Positions 6,575 through 14,671 of a stretch of 19,703 bases of DNA are shown in pieces (within the stretch, counting starts at the first letter, position 1; each line of letters starts with the position of its first letter). The translations under genes were made by a program, and so were the position numbers. Source of the DNA: Bacteroidota bacterium (GTDB lineage: Bacteria; Bacteroidota; Bacteroidia; Bacteroidales; UBA12481). Location of the stretch: the NCBI GenBank assembly GCA_030592205.1, contig JAUVKA010000017.1, positions 1 through 19,703 on the forward strand, written 5' to 3'. The notes under the pieces were generated by a model that was given only the letters and a program-made list of their open reading frames with translations, was not told where the DNA came from and made no database searches.

Positions 6575-8920
6575 TTAATCTGGGATATTATTAATCCAGA
6601 TAAGAAGCTTCCCGTTTTCATCAACGCCCTGAACGGTTGTTTTATAAATGGATTTCAGAGTTTGTGGCGGTATACTTATTGATAGTGTCCCACTTACATC
6701 TGTTTGGAGATTGTGATCCCAAAAAATTGTAGGATATAACATTGCAGTTCTTTTTCCCGGACTGGAGTTCCCTTTTTTTGTGGTTAACTCTATGACCCCT
6801 GTTGAATTTAGGCCGGAGTATTTTTGGATATCGGAAATACTTGCTGAAGCTTTTAGGCTTTCCACATCATAAGGGCTGATAGAATTTAAAACTGCAGGGT
6901 CAGTTCCTCTGGGCACTCCATCGATTACAATAATAACACCTCCCTGATAGTTAAATGAATCTACCCCCCTAAATACAATTTTATTATTTACTATTTTATA
7001 TGGTTTGATTGACTTGAGTACATTCATGATCGATTGGCCGTTTGCTAATTGCTGCTGAATCTGTTCGTTGGAAGTTAGCTTGACCGGAAAATAGCCCAGG
7101 GTTTCGAGGGTGCTTTTATTTTCCTTGATAAAATTCATGAAGCCCGGATTAGAGTCAATAAAATATCGATTAAAAAACTGGTTTTGCCTGATTTGTGAAA
7201 CTAAGCCCTCGAAATCACCTACCTGATAGAACTGTTTCAATTCCTCTCTAAATTCTGATTTGGTTTTGTCATATCCGGAGGTTTTTCCAGTTTTGATTTT
7301 CTCCCAATCGAGATCATTATTCATTTGGAATAACATATAATGATCAATGATTTTTTTATCCTCCAAAGAAGGATTTGCAAGGAATCCGGTAGGGAAAGCC
7401 GCATAAGAAGCGGATGGGCCCAATAGAAACCAGGACATTATATCTTGCACTGGCTTCCATTCCGGAGCCAGGTATTTGTCAGTAACAGAAACGCTGAGAA
7501 AAGCTCTTACAGCTTGATTTTCAGAATCCTGAATTCTTGCCTCGATCAATGATAGCTGGGCCTTCTTATTCTTTTTCTGGGTAGGTGATTGCCTGATAAT
7601 TGTATTTTTGCCGGATAAATAAACCGACCTATGAGCCAGTACCTGGCCAGTACGGTTCAAAAGATTGACCTTCAAAATCCCAGAAGGTAAATTGGGAGTT
7701 ATTGGGATGCTAAACTCTGATTTAATTTTCAGATTGAATCTTTTTTCAAAGAGAAGGTTTCCGTTCATTTCTCCTACAGCATGAAGAGGAATAGCTGCAT
7801 CTTTAATATCAGTATTTACTGTGAAATTAAGGCTTGTGCTATTTCTTGATTCCAAGGCTAATTGAACACCCATCGTTTGAACCTCAGGTATTTTAAAGTC
7901 AATGTCGATCCCTGAGGGCTTTGTTAACCTGACTTTCAGAGATGTCGAGGCATTAGCTTCAACAGTGAATGAACCAAATCCAACTCCGGTGGTTTTGATT
8001 GTTTTAACAAGCTTATCATCCTGATTTAGCAGCTCTCCTTCGATTTCAACTGCATTTCCAAGGTAATCATAAGCCCTGAACCCTATTTGTGTTTCAAAAC
8101 CATTTAGAAAAAGACCTCCTTCCGGAGCGAAGTCGAGCCATATTGGTGTTTTTGATGTGGGAACCAAAATGCTGTTCAGACTCGTATTTCCCATGTTTTC
8201 TACGGCCACCTCCACTATAGTTATACCGAGATCATCGTTTTCCGGAAGTGCAAGATCTATACTGACCTTTCCCTCCTTGTTGGTTTTAGTCTCTTTTGCT
8301 TCAAATGATGCTCCATTATAGCTCGCCATATAGCTTACCTTTTTTCTCTTGAGTGGTTTGCCAATAGTATTTGTAAGTTCTATTTTAATTTGGGCAAGAT
8401 CTCCAGGAAGGTAACGGGTTTGACCGGCAGATAGCTTAATAATTACTTCCGGGAAATACCGGGCTTTTATAAATACTCTTTTTTGATAAACATTTTTGGC
8501 TAATCCAATTTCCATACCATCTGTCCATGCTATCAGCTTGTGTTCTCCTTCTGACAGACTGTTGTTCAGTATAAATTCTCCCTCCGATTGCTTATTATTT
8601 AATTGAAAAATCTTTTCCTGTTGAGTATTCCCCGACTGATCCACTAGAAGAATGTGTAGGTTTTTGCTAATGCTTGGTGATGAAGGGCTGTATAGATCCC
8701 TGACATATGCTCTGAATCTGATTTGATCACCTGCTGCATATATCTCCCGGTCGGTATGTAAGTACACTAATTCCTGAGGGTTTTGTTTTTGATAAGTCTC
8801 AACCCGTTTTACGAAATTGGTGTTTAATTCCTGAGCCGGAGATCTAAGAAATGTAAACAGTAATATGAATGAAATGATCAGTCCTGGATTCTTAAACGGG
8901 GAATATTTTATAGCTGTCAT
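6575..8920 (-). CDS. Secreted MG2-domain protein with C-terminal TonB-plug-like domain
   Basis: 781 residues. A signal peptide covers about residues 1-30 (hydrophobic core IISFILLFTF, cleavage near SPAQ). Then come macroglobulin-type domains: the MG2 hallmark VYLHTDREIYAAGDQIRFRA at about 52-71, and a second beta-sandwich from about 153 (RYLPGDLAQIKIELTN). Around residues 640-715 there is a segment like the plug of SusC/TonB receptors (VIIVIDGVPRGTDPAVLNSI, then YDVESLKA, then GVIELTTKKG). No beta-barrel follows the plug. Such MG2/plug hybrids are common in Bacteroidota, are probably periplasmic or outer-membrane associated, and have no established function; roles in envelope assembly or protease trapping are speculation. 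There is no thioester motif, so it is not a classical alpha-2-macroglobulin. It is a single gene, divergent from the fucosidase and convergent with the hypothetical gene. Confidence 0.8.
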   Translation of the reverse strand: MTAIKYSPFKNPGLIISFILLFTFLRSPAQELNTNFVKRVETYQKQNPQELVYLHTDREIYAAGDQIRFRAYVRDLYSPSSPSISKNLHILLVDQSGNTQQEKIFQLNNKQSEGEFILNNSLSEGEHKLIAWTDGMEIGLAKNVYQKRVFIKARYFPEVIIKLSAGQTRYLPGDLAQIKIELTNTIGKPLKRKKVSYMASYNGASFEAKETKTNKEGKVSIDLALPENDDLGITIVEVAVENMGNTSLNSILVPTSKTPIWLDFAPEGGLFLNGFETQIGFRAYDYLGNAVEIEGELLNQDDKLVKTIKTTGVGFGSFTVEANASTSLKVRLTKPSGIDIDFKIPEVQTMGVQLALESRNSTSLNFTVNTDIKDAAIPLHAVGEMNGNLLFEKRFNLKIKSEFSIPITPNLPSGILKVNLLNRTGQVLAHRSVYLSGKNTIIRQSPTQKKNKKAQLSLIEARIQDSENQAVRAFLSVSVTDKYLAPEWKPVQDIMSWFLLGPSASYAAFPTGFLANPSLEDKKIIDHYMLFQMNNDLDWEKIKTGKTSGYDKTKSEFREELKQFYQVGDFEGLVSQIRQNQFFNRYFIDSNPGFMNFIKENKSTLETLGYFPVKLTSNEQIQQQLANGQSIMNVLKSIKPYKIVNNKIVFRGVDSFNYQGGVIIVIDGVPRGTDPAVLNSISPYDVESLKASASISDIQKYSGLNSTGVIELTTKKGNSSPGKRTAMLYPTIFWDHNLQTDVSGTLSISIPPQTLKSIYKTTVQGVDENGKLLIWINNIPD

Positions 8921-9111
8921 CGTATTTATATTTTAATAAAAGAAATGAATTCATGATACTGACAAAATATGCATATGTGCCATTGTTCAAATCTGGTTTG
9001 TAAAAATCAGGATTATTTAGGACATATGGAAATAAGCTGAGCTAAAGGAATGTGATGTTGAATGTTGATAAAGATTTCAGTTTTTTTTTCCGGGATTTCA
9101 TATCCTCTGCT

Positions 9112-9119
9112 TACCTTTG
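9112..9119 (+). promoter_or_regulatory. Bacteroidota-type -7 box before the fucosidase gene
   Basis: TACCTTTG matches the TAnnTTTG consensus exactly and ends 16 nt before the ATG, so the leader would be very short. No clear TTTG -33 element is found at the usual spacing. The same octamer stands at a similar distance before the M3 peptidase gene (11997-12004). Confidence 0.4.
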
Positions 9120-9135
9120 AGGAAAACAAAACTAA

Positions 9136-10293
9136 ATGAATAGTTTTATTAAGTGCTTTTCAATTTTTGCACTGGCAATTTTTATTTTGGCTGCTTGTAG
9201 CAATAATGCTGGTATTCCATCTTATTTATCAGAATATCAAGATCAATATAAGGATGATCCCAGAGCTGCCAATCTGGCTTGGTTTAAGGAGGCGAAATTC
9301 GGTTTGTTTTTGCATTACGGTCTTTATGCCCAGCTTGGAAAAGGGGAGTGGGTTCAGCTTAGGGATACAATTCCGGTAAGTGAATATTCAAAACTGGTTG
9401 ATACCTTTACAGCAGCCGGATTCGATCCTGAAGAGATTACTGAAACAGCTCTTTCTGCTGGAATGAAATATATCACAATTACATCTAAACATCACGACGG
9501 ATTTTGTTTGTTCAAAACAAAGGCCACCGAATTCAATTCTGTAAATTCACCTGCCGGCCGGGATCTGATAGGAGAATTATATAAGGCATGTGAAGATAAG
9601 GGACTTGGATTATTTCTATATTACTCATACGGTGCAGATTGGAAGCATCCCTATTTTCTTTCTCGTGAGGATGGTTGGAGGGCTTCCCGACCTGCTTATA
9701 AAGAGCCTCAGCCAGAATATCTTTATGAAAAACCGGAAGAATTCAATATTTATGTTGAATATGTTCATCAGCAGCTTAAAGAACTCCTGACTCAATATCC
9801 CAATATTGCCGGAATATGGTTCGATCCGATAATGGGAGTGTATTCAAACCCCGGGGCTTTCCCGATCGATTCAAGCTATGCCCTGGTCAGAAGCCTTTCA
9901 TCCCATGCACTTATTTCCTTTAAACAGGGGGCGAATGGTGAGGAAGATTTCATGGCTCCTGAGCGAAGTGGTACTGCAAGAGTTGGAAACCAATTCGAGG
10001 TGGCCAGGCTTGCTTACGAGAAGAACAAAGATAAGCCCAAGGAGATCTGTACTACATTGCAACCACATGCCTGGGGGTATAAGGAATCTGATGATGGAAG
10101 CCATAAAACAGTAGAACAGGTGTTGGAAATGCTCAGGAATGCTGACGAAATGGGTGCAAATTTGTTGTTAAATATCGGTCCCTTACCAGATGGTTCTTTA
10201 CCCAATGAAGATATCCTGACTCTTCAGGAAGTTGGGCGCATACTTGAAGAGGCTCAAAGTAAAGTTGCCGATGTCAAAACAACTGGCAAGTGA
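9136..10293 (+). CDS. Alpha-L-fucosidase-like GH29 lipoprotein
   Basis: 385 residues. The N-terminus is a lipoprotein signal with lipobox LAAC, acylated Cys21, so the enzyme is exported and lipid-anchored. GH29 landmarks: WFKEAKFGLFLHYGLYA (His60), the SKHHDGFCLF motif (His119-His120), and GIWFDP with the probable nucleophile Asp230. The C-terminal part of the barrel is recognisable by NLLLNIGPLPDGSL. GH29 enzymes release terminal L-fucose from glycans with retention of configuration. The protein stops soon after the barrel, so it lacks the C-terminal beta-sandwich that many family members carry; it is short but complete. It is divergent from the MG2 gene and has no clear operon partner other than the small gene 80 nt downstream. 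Substrate linkage cannot be told from sequence. Confidence 0.9.
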   Translation: MNSFIKCFSIFALAIFILAACSNNAGIPSYLSEYQDQYKDDPRAANLAWFKEAKFGLFLHYGLYAQLGKGEWVQLRDTIPVSEYSKLVDTFTAAGFDPEEITETALSAGMKYITITSKHHDGFCLFKTKATEFNSVNSPAGRDLIGELYKACEDKGLGLFLYYSYGADWKHPYFLSREDGWRASRPAYKEPQPEYLYEKPEEFNIYVEYVHQQLKELLTQYPNIAGIWFDPIMGVYSNPGAFPIDSSYALVRSLSSHALISFKQGANGEEDFMAPERSGTARVGNQFEVARLAYEKNKDKPKEICTTLQPHAWGYKESDDGSHKTVEQVLEMLRNADEMGANLLLNIGPLPDGSLPNEDILTLQEVGRILEEAQSKVADVKTTGK

Positions 10294-10340
10294 TACGAAT
10301 TGAAAATACAGATATTAATCAGCTGACAATTCACAATTTA

Positions 10341-10368
10341 TAATTGATAATTAATAATTAATAATTTT
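10341..10368. repeat. AT-rich tandem repeat, four 7-bp units
   Basis: The units TAATTGA, TAATTAA, TAATTAA and TAATTTT follow one another just upstream of the small DUF5320-like gene. Short TAATTnn arrays like this occur between genes in Bacteroidota. It may act as an A/T-rich promoter or leader element, or be neutral slippage. Confidence 0.6.
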
Positions 10369-10373
10369 TTAAT

Positions 10374-10604
10374 ATGCCACATCTAAATCATAAGGGACCT
10401 GAAGGAAAAGGTTCACAATCAGGAAGAGGGCTTGGCAATTGCCGAAAGCTGGATGAAGCTGACCTTGAGAAAATGGGTACAGGCTTAGGGTTAAGGCGTC
10501 AATCCGGTGGTGGAAAAGGTAAGGGGGGGCGGTTAAAAAGCAGTAAACTATTTAAAAATCAAAAAAAGGAAAAACATAAAGATTTTGATTCTGAGCAGGA
10601 GTAA
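10374..10604 (+). CDS. Small DUF5320-like protein
   Basis: 76 residues, very rich in Gly, Lys and Arg, with a single Cys. The N-terminus (MPHLNHKGPEGKGSQSGRGLGNC) follows the pattern of DUF5320-type small proteins, which read roughly MPxxDxxGPxGxGxxTGRxxGxC. These are often found beside Mrp/NBP35-type ATPases and dinitrogenase-cofactor-like proteins; none of those is visible here. The C-terminal half is basic and low in complexity (GGGKGKGGRLKSSK) and ends acidic. Function unknown. The start is supported by the motif beginning at the first Met. A run of seven G (10523-10529) lies inside the gene and could cause slippage. It may be co-transcribed with the fucosidase but is more likely independent. 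Confidence 0.65.
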   Translation: MPHLNHKGPEGKGSQSGRGLGNCRKLDEADLEKMGTGLGLRRQSGGGKGKGGRLKSSKLFKNQKKEKHKDFDSEQE

Positions 10605-10638
10605 CAAAGTTGATGGCTGGTAAAACGGGATAACTCAT

Positions 10639-11178
10639 TTATTTTCTGGTGAACTTAATCCCAAATTCAATTGGTAGATCAAAAGATGTTTCGATTAAGC
10701 CGTATTGTGCATAAGCGGGGCAAAGTGTATAACGAAATCCTATACCACAAAATAGTTTAATGTCCTTATACATGTAGAAATTCGCAGCGATTCTGCTATC
10801 TACTCCAAATACGTATAGCGACTTAGGTTTAAAGAAGGCCAGTCCATTAATAGCATGGGCATAAGTGTTCAGTTCAAAACGATTTAGGGATAGCCATGTC
10901 CGGTTTATTCCCAAGCCGAAGAATGCTTCATTACCCCAGGTAGTCAAGGAATACTCACCCGACAAACTCAGATTTAGCTTTTTATATTTTTGTCGGTTAA
11001 AGAAAACTGCCATACCACCGCCATTCATTCCTGGCTCAAAAACCAGGTTGTATCCGAGTGAGGGGTAGGCTGATACAGAGAGTCCAAATTCCTGTGCCTT
11101 TCCAGTCTGAACAAGCAGAAATAAACTGGCGACAAGCAAACAGCTTTTCAATAATCTAATCCCAACCATTGGTATCAT
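10639..11178 (-). CDS. Small secreted outer-membrane-type protein
   Basis: 179 residues from ATG 11178 (or 176 from ATG 11169). The frame stays open upstream to 11400, but that extension lies wholly within the hydrolase gene and would bury the signal peptide, so it is not used. The signal peptide is clear (LLKSCLLVASLFLLVQTGKAQEF, core about residues 9-22). The mature part is a series of amphipathic strands rich in aromatic residues and Gly (LSVSAYPSLGYNLVF, LNLSLSGEYSLTTWG, IELPIEFGIKF-like end), as expected for a small beta-barrel. No named family is recognised. The start overlaps the end of the preceding hydrolase gene by about 14-23 nt, so translation is probably coupled. Confidence 0.7.
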   Translation of the reverse strand: MIPMVGIRLLKSCLLVASLFLLVQTGKAQEFGLSVSAYPSLGYNLVFEPGMNGGGMAVFFNRQKYKKLNLSLSGEYSLTTWGNEAFFGLGINRTWLSLNRFELNTYAHAINGLAFFKPKSLYVFGVDSRIAANFYMYKDIKLFCGIGFRYTLCPAYAQYGLIETSFDLPIEFGIKFTRK

Positions 11179-11869
11179 ATAAGTTTTGGATCTTTGTAAC
11201 TGTAATTTTAGTTTGTTCTTCCCGGCTGATAGCACCTTCACTATCTCCTTCCTGAATTTCGTATTTTCCAAAATATGAATGATTCCCTCCGGAAATTGTG
11301 AAGTATGTGGTATTTGGCGGCAGGAATACTTCCCTTGCCTCAATAATTCCGCGCTCCAGGATAGCATCAAATTCTCCTTTGATAGATAATACCATACCAA
11401 GCCATTCGCTGAGATCTGTTTTTTCTTTCGGATATGCTGCCATTAGCACCAGACCTTTAAAATAGTCGGGATATTTTTCAACAGCTGTACAAGCCATGGT
11501 TCCTCCCTGAGAATGACCGCCAATAACCCAACGATTCACGTTTGGAAAATCCTCGAACATATATGCACCTTGTTTGCTGTCGAATATGGCCAGGTTACCG
11601 GGCATTTTAACGATAATAACCTTGTGCCCAATTCCGGAAACAGCAAAACGGGACAAAGGTTCAACATAAGCATGTGGATCTACCAAATCTCCAGGATAGA
11701 ATACAAAACCAGTTTTTGAAAAATCGCCAGAGTTAGGAGTTATTTCGATATAATTGCGAGTTTCATAAACACCCAAAACATCGGTCACGATTTGTTCTTC
11801 GGGAAGATAGCTACATGCCTGTAAAGAGAATATACTCACAGCCAGGACTACCCAGGTTAATAATTTCAT
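11156..11869 (-). CDS. Alpha/beta-hydrolase family lipoprotein
   Basis: 237 residues from ATG 11869; a longer frame to 11938 only adds residues before an obvious lipoprotein signal (MKLLTWVVLAVSIFSLQACS, lipobox LQAC, Cys19), so the inner start is chosen. The mature protein has an alpha/beta-hydrolase core: oxyanion-side strand GFVFYPGDLVDPHAY, nucleophile elbow GGHSQGG with Ser120, a probable acid Asp168 (GEFDAIL), and catalytic His197 in ISGGNHSYFGKY. The family includes esterases, lipases and carboxypeptidase-like enzymes acting at the envelope; the substrate is not predictable. The next gene on this strand overlaps its 3' end. Catalytic residues other than the Ser are my assignment by position. 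Confidence 0.8.
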   Translation of the reverse strand: MKLLTWVVLAVSIFSLQACSYLPEEQIVTDVLGVYETRNYIEITPNSGDFSKTGFVFYPGDLVDPHAYVEPLSRFAVSGIGHKVIIVKMPGNLAIFDSKQGAYMFEDFPNVNRWVIGGHSQGGTMACTAVEKYPDYFKGLVLMAAYPKEKTDLSEWLGMVLSIKGEFDAILERGIIEAREVFLPPNTTYFTISGGNHSYFGKYEIQEGDSEGAISREEQTKITVTKIQNLYDTNGWD

Positions 11870-11996
11870 GCTACTAGTGATTTCATGAGAGTGGAAAATT
11901 ACCGAAATCTGGATTGACTGGCAAGGGGCTTGAAGCAAAAGAGTATTCGATTAGCTGATTCATCTATATTCGATCATTTTGGAGATAAGTTTTCAA

Positions 11997-12004
11997 TACC
12001 TTTG
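11997..12004 (+). promoter_or_regulatory. Bacteroidota-type -7 box before the M3 peptidase gene
   Basis: TACCTTTG matches TAnnTTTG exactly, ending 18 nt before ATG 12023. A TTTG lies 15 nt upstream (11978-11981), which is closer than the usual -33 spacing, so the -35-side element is doubtful. The divergent hydrolase gene begins about 130 nt away. Confidence 0.4.
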
Positions 12005-12022
12005 ATCCTTGTTTAAGATAAA

Positions 12023-14116
12023 ATGACAGAGATTATTATGAAAAGTAAAAGCAATCCATTATTAAAAACTTTTGAAACAAAATATGAAGCTGCGCCATTC
12101 GATGAAATTCTGACGGAGCATTTTATGCCTGCTATCGTCAGACTGATTTTTGAGGCAGAAGAGGTGATCAATAGGATTGCACACAGTCCTGAGCAGCCGG
12201 ATTTCGATAATACCATAGAAGCCTTAGAGAAAAATGGGGAAAAATTAAGTCGGGCTGTGGAAATACTTTTCAATCTCAACCATGCAGAGACTAGCCCTGA
12301 ATTACAACAACTTGCCCAGGAAGTATCACCAAAACTTTCTGATTTTTCCAGCCGCATGATGATGAATCCAGATCTTTTTAAGAGGGTGAAGGCTGTTCAT
12401 GAAAAGCAAAAATCCAAACTACCTGAAAATCTTACCACTGAACAAAAAACTGTCCTGGATAATTATTACCGAGATTTTCTACGTAATGGTGCTGAATTAG
12501 ATGGAGAAAAAAAGAAACGATTTGCTGAGATAAAATCAGCATTATCAACATTGACTTTGCAATTTGGCGATAATGTTCTGGCTGAAACAAATGCATTTTT
12601 TCTTCATCTGACTGAGCTGGCCGACCTTGATGGAATACCTGATTTTGTGCTGGAGGCAGCAGCCTTAGAAGCAAAATCCAGAAAACTTGATGGCTGGGTC
12701 TTCACTCTTCATCATCCAAGCTATATCCCTTTCATGAAGTATTCTTCCAGGAGAGAGCTGAGAAAGAAAATGTTCATGGCTTTTAGTTTCAGGGGAAATC
12801 AGGACAATGAATTTGACAATAAAAAACTTGTTGGTAGGATTGTCAGCCTAAGGTATGATCTGGCCGGGATCATGGGAGAAAAAGATTATGCTCATTATGT
12901 ACTTAAAGAAAGAATGGCTGAAAACCCAAATAGGGTAAATCAATTTATCGAGTCACTGCATCTCGCTTCCCGACCGTTTGCATTGAAGGAATTCGAACAG
13001 GTAAAAGAACTTGCTGTTAAAAAGGGACACCACGGAGATCTGGAACGATGGGACTGGGCCTTTTACAGTGAAGCTTTACGTATCAAGAATTTTAATGTTC
13101 GGGAGGAGGATGTAAAACCATATTTTGAATTATCCAGGGTTACTCGCGGGATTTTTGGTATATCTGAATTATTGTACGGGCTTAAGTTCAGGCAAACAGA
13201 CGAAGTCCCTGTGTATCACGAGGAAGTACAGGTTTTTGAGGTGTTCGATGAAAAGGATGAATTCCTTTCATTGCTTTACCTGGATTTCTTTCCCCGTAAA
13301 GGGAAGCAGGGTGGAGCCTGGATGACAGATTTTCGCGGGCAAAATAATTTGGATCAAAGTAATACCCGTCCACATGTGTCAATTGTATGCAATTTTACCC
13401 GGCCAACAGAAACTGAACCATCATTATTAACTTTTAATGAGGTGCATACTTTTCTACATGAATTTGGACATGCACTTCACGGTATGCTTTCGAAGTGCAC
13501 TTATCCCTCAGTTTCCGGTACTAATGTGTATAGGGATTTTGTAGAACTTCCATCTCAGATCATGGAAAATTGGTTAACTGAGAGGGAATGGCTCGATCAG
13601 GTTGCAGTGCACTATAAAACTGGTGAAAAAATCCCGAAAACTTTAGTCACAAAATTAATAGATGCTCGTAATTTTCAGGCTGGCTATATAGCAGAACGGC
13701 AGTTAAGTTTTGGCATGAATGATATGGCCTGGCACTCTATTAAGGAGCCATTTGATGGGGATGTGATATCATTTGAGAAATCGGCCATGCTTAGCACGGA
13801 GTTATTCCCTGAAGTACCTGGATCTTGTATGAGTACAGCCTTTTCGCACATTTTCGCAGGTGGATATGCTGCAGGCTATTACGGATATAAATGGGCGGAA
13901 GTACTGGATGCCGATGCTTTTGCCTTGTTTAAAGAGAAAGGAATATTTAACAAGGATGTTGCAGGTTCTTTCCGGAAAAATTTGCTGGAAAGAGGAGGAA
14001 GCGAAAAACCGATGGATCTCTATAAAAAATTCAGGGGACAAGAGCCATCGGTAGAGGCACTCCTGGAGCGCAGTGGACTCATAATCAATCCACTAGATGA
14101 ATCTAGTGGCAATTAA
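12023..14116 (+). CDS. dcp: M3 family metallopeptidase, peptidyl-dipeptidase Dcp-like
   Basis: 697 residues, close to the usual ~680-700 of the family. No signal peptide, so probably cytoplasmic (Dcp relatives are found in cytoplasm or periplasm). The N-terminal helical part begins NPLLKTFETKYEAAPFDEIL, typical of Dcp. The zinc site is HEFGH with His479, Glu480 and His483; the third zinc ligand is Glu508 in FVELPSQIMENW, 28 residues after the catalytic Glu as in Dcp and oligopeptidases. A C-terminal YYGYKWAEVLDADAF segment is also characteristic. Dcp removes C-terminal dipeptides from short peptides, finishing peptide breakdown. ATG 12038 (MKSKSNP) is an equally good start, since neither has a Shine-Dalgarno sequence. 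The following gene begins 34 nt downstream. Dcp is preferred over oligopeptidase A on N-terminal wording. Confidence 0.92.
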   Translation: MTEIIMKSKSNPLLKTFETKYEAAPFDEILTEHFMPAIVRLIFEAEEVINRIAHSPEQPDFDNTIEALEKNGEKLSRAVEILFNLNHAETSPELQQLAQEVSPKLSDFSSRMMMNPDLFKRVKAVHEKQKSKLPENLTTEQKTVLDNYYRDFLRNGAELDGEKKKRFAEIKSALSTLTLQFGDNVLAETNAFFLHLTELADLDGIPDFVLEAAALEAKSRKLDGWVFTLHHPSYIPFMKYSSRRELRKKMFMAFSFRGNQDNEFDNKKLVGRIVSLRYDLAGIMGEKDYAHYVLKERMAENPNRVNQFIESLHLASRPFALKEFEQVKELAVKKGHHGDLERWDWAFYSEALRIKNFNVREEDVKPYFELSRVTRGIFGISELLYGLKFRQTDEVPVYHEEVQVFEVFDEKDEFLSLLYLDFFPRKGKQGGAWMTDFRGQNNLDQSNTRPHVSIVCNFTRPTETEPSLLTFNEVHTFLHEFGHALHGMLSKCTYPSVSGTNVYRDFVELPSQIMENWLTEREWLDQVAVHYKTGEKIPKTLVTKLIDARNFQAGYIAERQLSFGMNDMAWHSIKEPFDGDVISFEKSAMLSTELFPEVPGSCMSTAFSHIFAGGYAAGYYGYKWAEVLDADAFALFKEKGIFNKDVAGSFRKNLLERGGSEKPMDLYKKFRGQEPSVEALLERSGLIINPLDESSGN

Positions 14117-14150
14117 TACACTAATATACAAACCAACAGTTCAACAAACC

Positions 14151-14591
14151 ATGAAAACACTAATGACAATTTTACTTTTTTCAAGTCTTTTCCTGGCAAA
14201 GACTTCTGCGTTTGGACAAATATCATCACCTCCTCCACCTCCTCCGGTATTTGCAAATGATACTTTAGTAGTGGTATGGTCTAGTGGGGATATTGAGGTT
14301 GCTGAGAAGGTTTGCTTCATGTATACCTACAATGCAAAAAAATGGGCTTGGTTTAAGGAAGTTATTTTTGTTGTTTGGGGATCTTCAGCCAAACTATTAG
14401 CTGAGAATGATAAGCTTCAGGAGAGTGTGAAAAAGATGAAAGAAGAAGGGATCATTCTGGAAGCATGTATGGCATGTGCCAGGATGTACAATGTTCAGGA
14501 TAAATTGAAAGAACTGGGAATTGATGTTAAGGGAATGGGAACCGTATTAACAAAATACCTTAAAGCTGGTTACCCGAATATCACCTTTTAG
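14151..14591 (+). CDS. Exported DsrE-like protein
   Basis: 146 residues from ATG 14151; an in-frame start at 14097 would overlap the peptidase gene and spoil the signal peptide. The signal peptide (TILLFSSLFLAKTSAFGQ) is followed by a proline-rich linker (SSPPPPPPVFAND). The rest is a DsrE/DsrF-type alpha/beta fold: DTLVVVWSSGDIEVAEKVC, EVIFVVWGSSAKLLAEN, and a C-terminal part with EACMACARMYNVQDKL (Cys106, Cys109) and LGIDVKGMG. In cytoplasmic DsrE/TusD proteins a Cys in this region carries sulfur; here the CxxC pair and export suggest a periplasmic thiol or persulfide handling role, which is inference. It lies between the peptidase and the beta-propeller gene on the same strand and has no sulfur-oxidation partner nearby. 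Confidence 0.8.
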   Translation: MKTLMTILLFSSLFLAKTSAFGQISSPPPPPPVFANDTLVVVWSSGDIEVAEKVCFMYTYNAKKWAWFKEVIFVVWGSSAKLLAENDKLQESVKKMKEEGIILEACMACARMYNVQDKLKELGIDVKGMGTVLTKYLKAGYPNITF

Positions 14592-14671
14592 AGCAAAATA
14601 AAACCGCCCCGAGTGAGGGGGTAATAGACTGATGGCCTCATGATATTAAATCTAAATAAACCTTTATAGAA

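Noticed and set aside
6578..6601. ATCTGG/CCAGAT inverted repeat at the 3' end of the MG2 gene
   Set aside because: Only six pairs, lying within the last codons and without a following T-run on the minus strand; probably chance.
11179..11400. Longer frame for the small outer-membrane-type gene
   Set aside because: The extension lies inside the alpha/beta-hydrolase gene and would place the signal peptide in the middle of the protein.
12013..12357. 114-residue antisense frame opposite the M3 peptidase N-terminus
   Set aside because: The sense strand encodes a well-conserved Dcp-like N-terminus; no motif or promoter supports the antisense frame.
14097..14150. Earlier start for the DsrE-like gene inside the peptidase gene
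   Set aside because: It would put 18 extra residues before a clear signal peptide; ATG 14151 gives a normal one.
14607..14620. CCCC-GAGTGA-GGGG hairpin after the DsrE-like gene
   Set aside because: The stem has only four pairs and no T-run follows, so it is not supported as a terminator.
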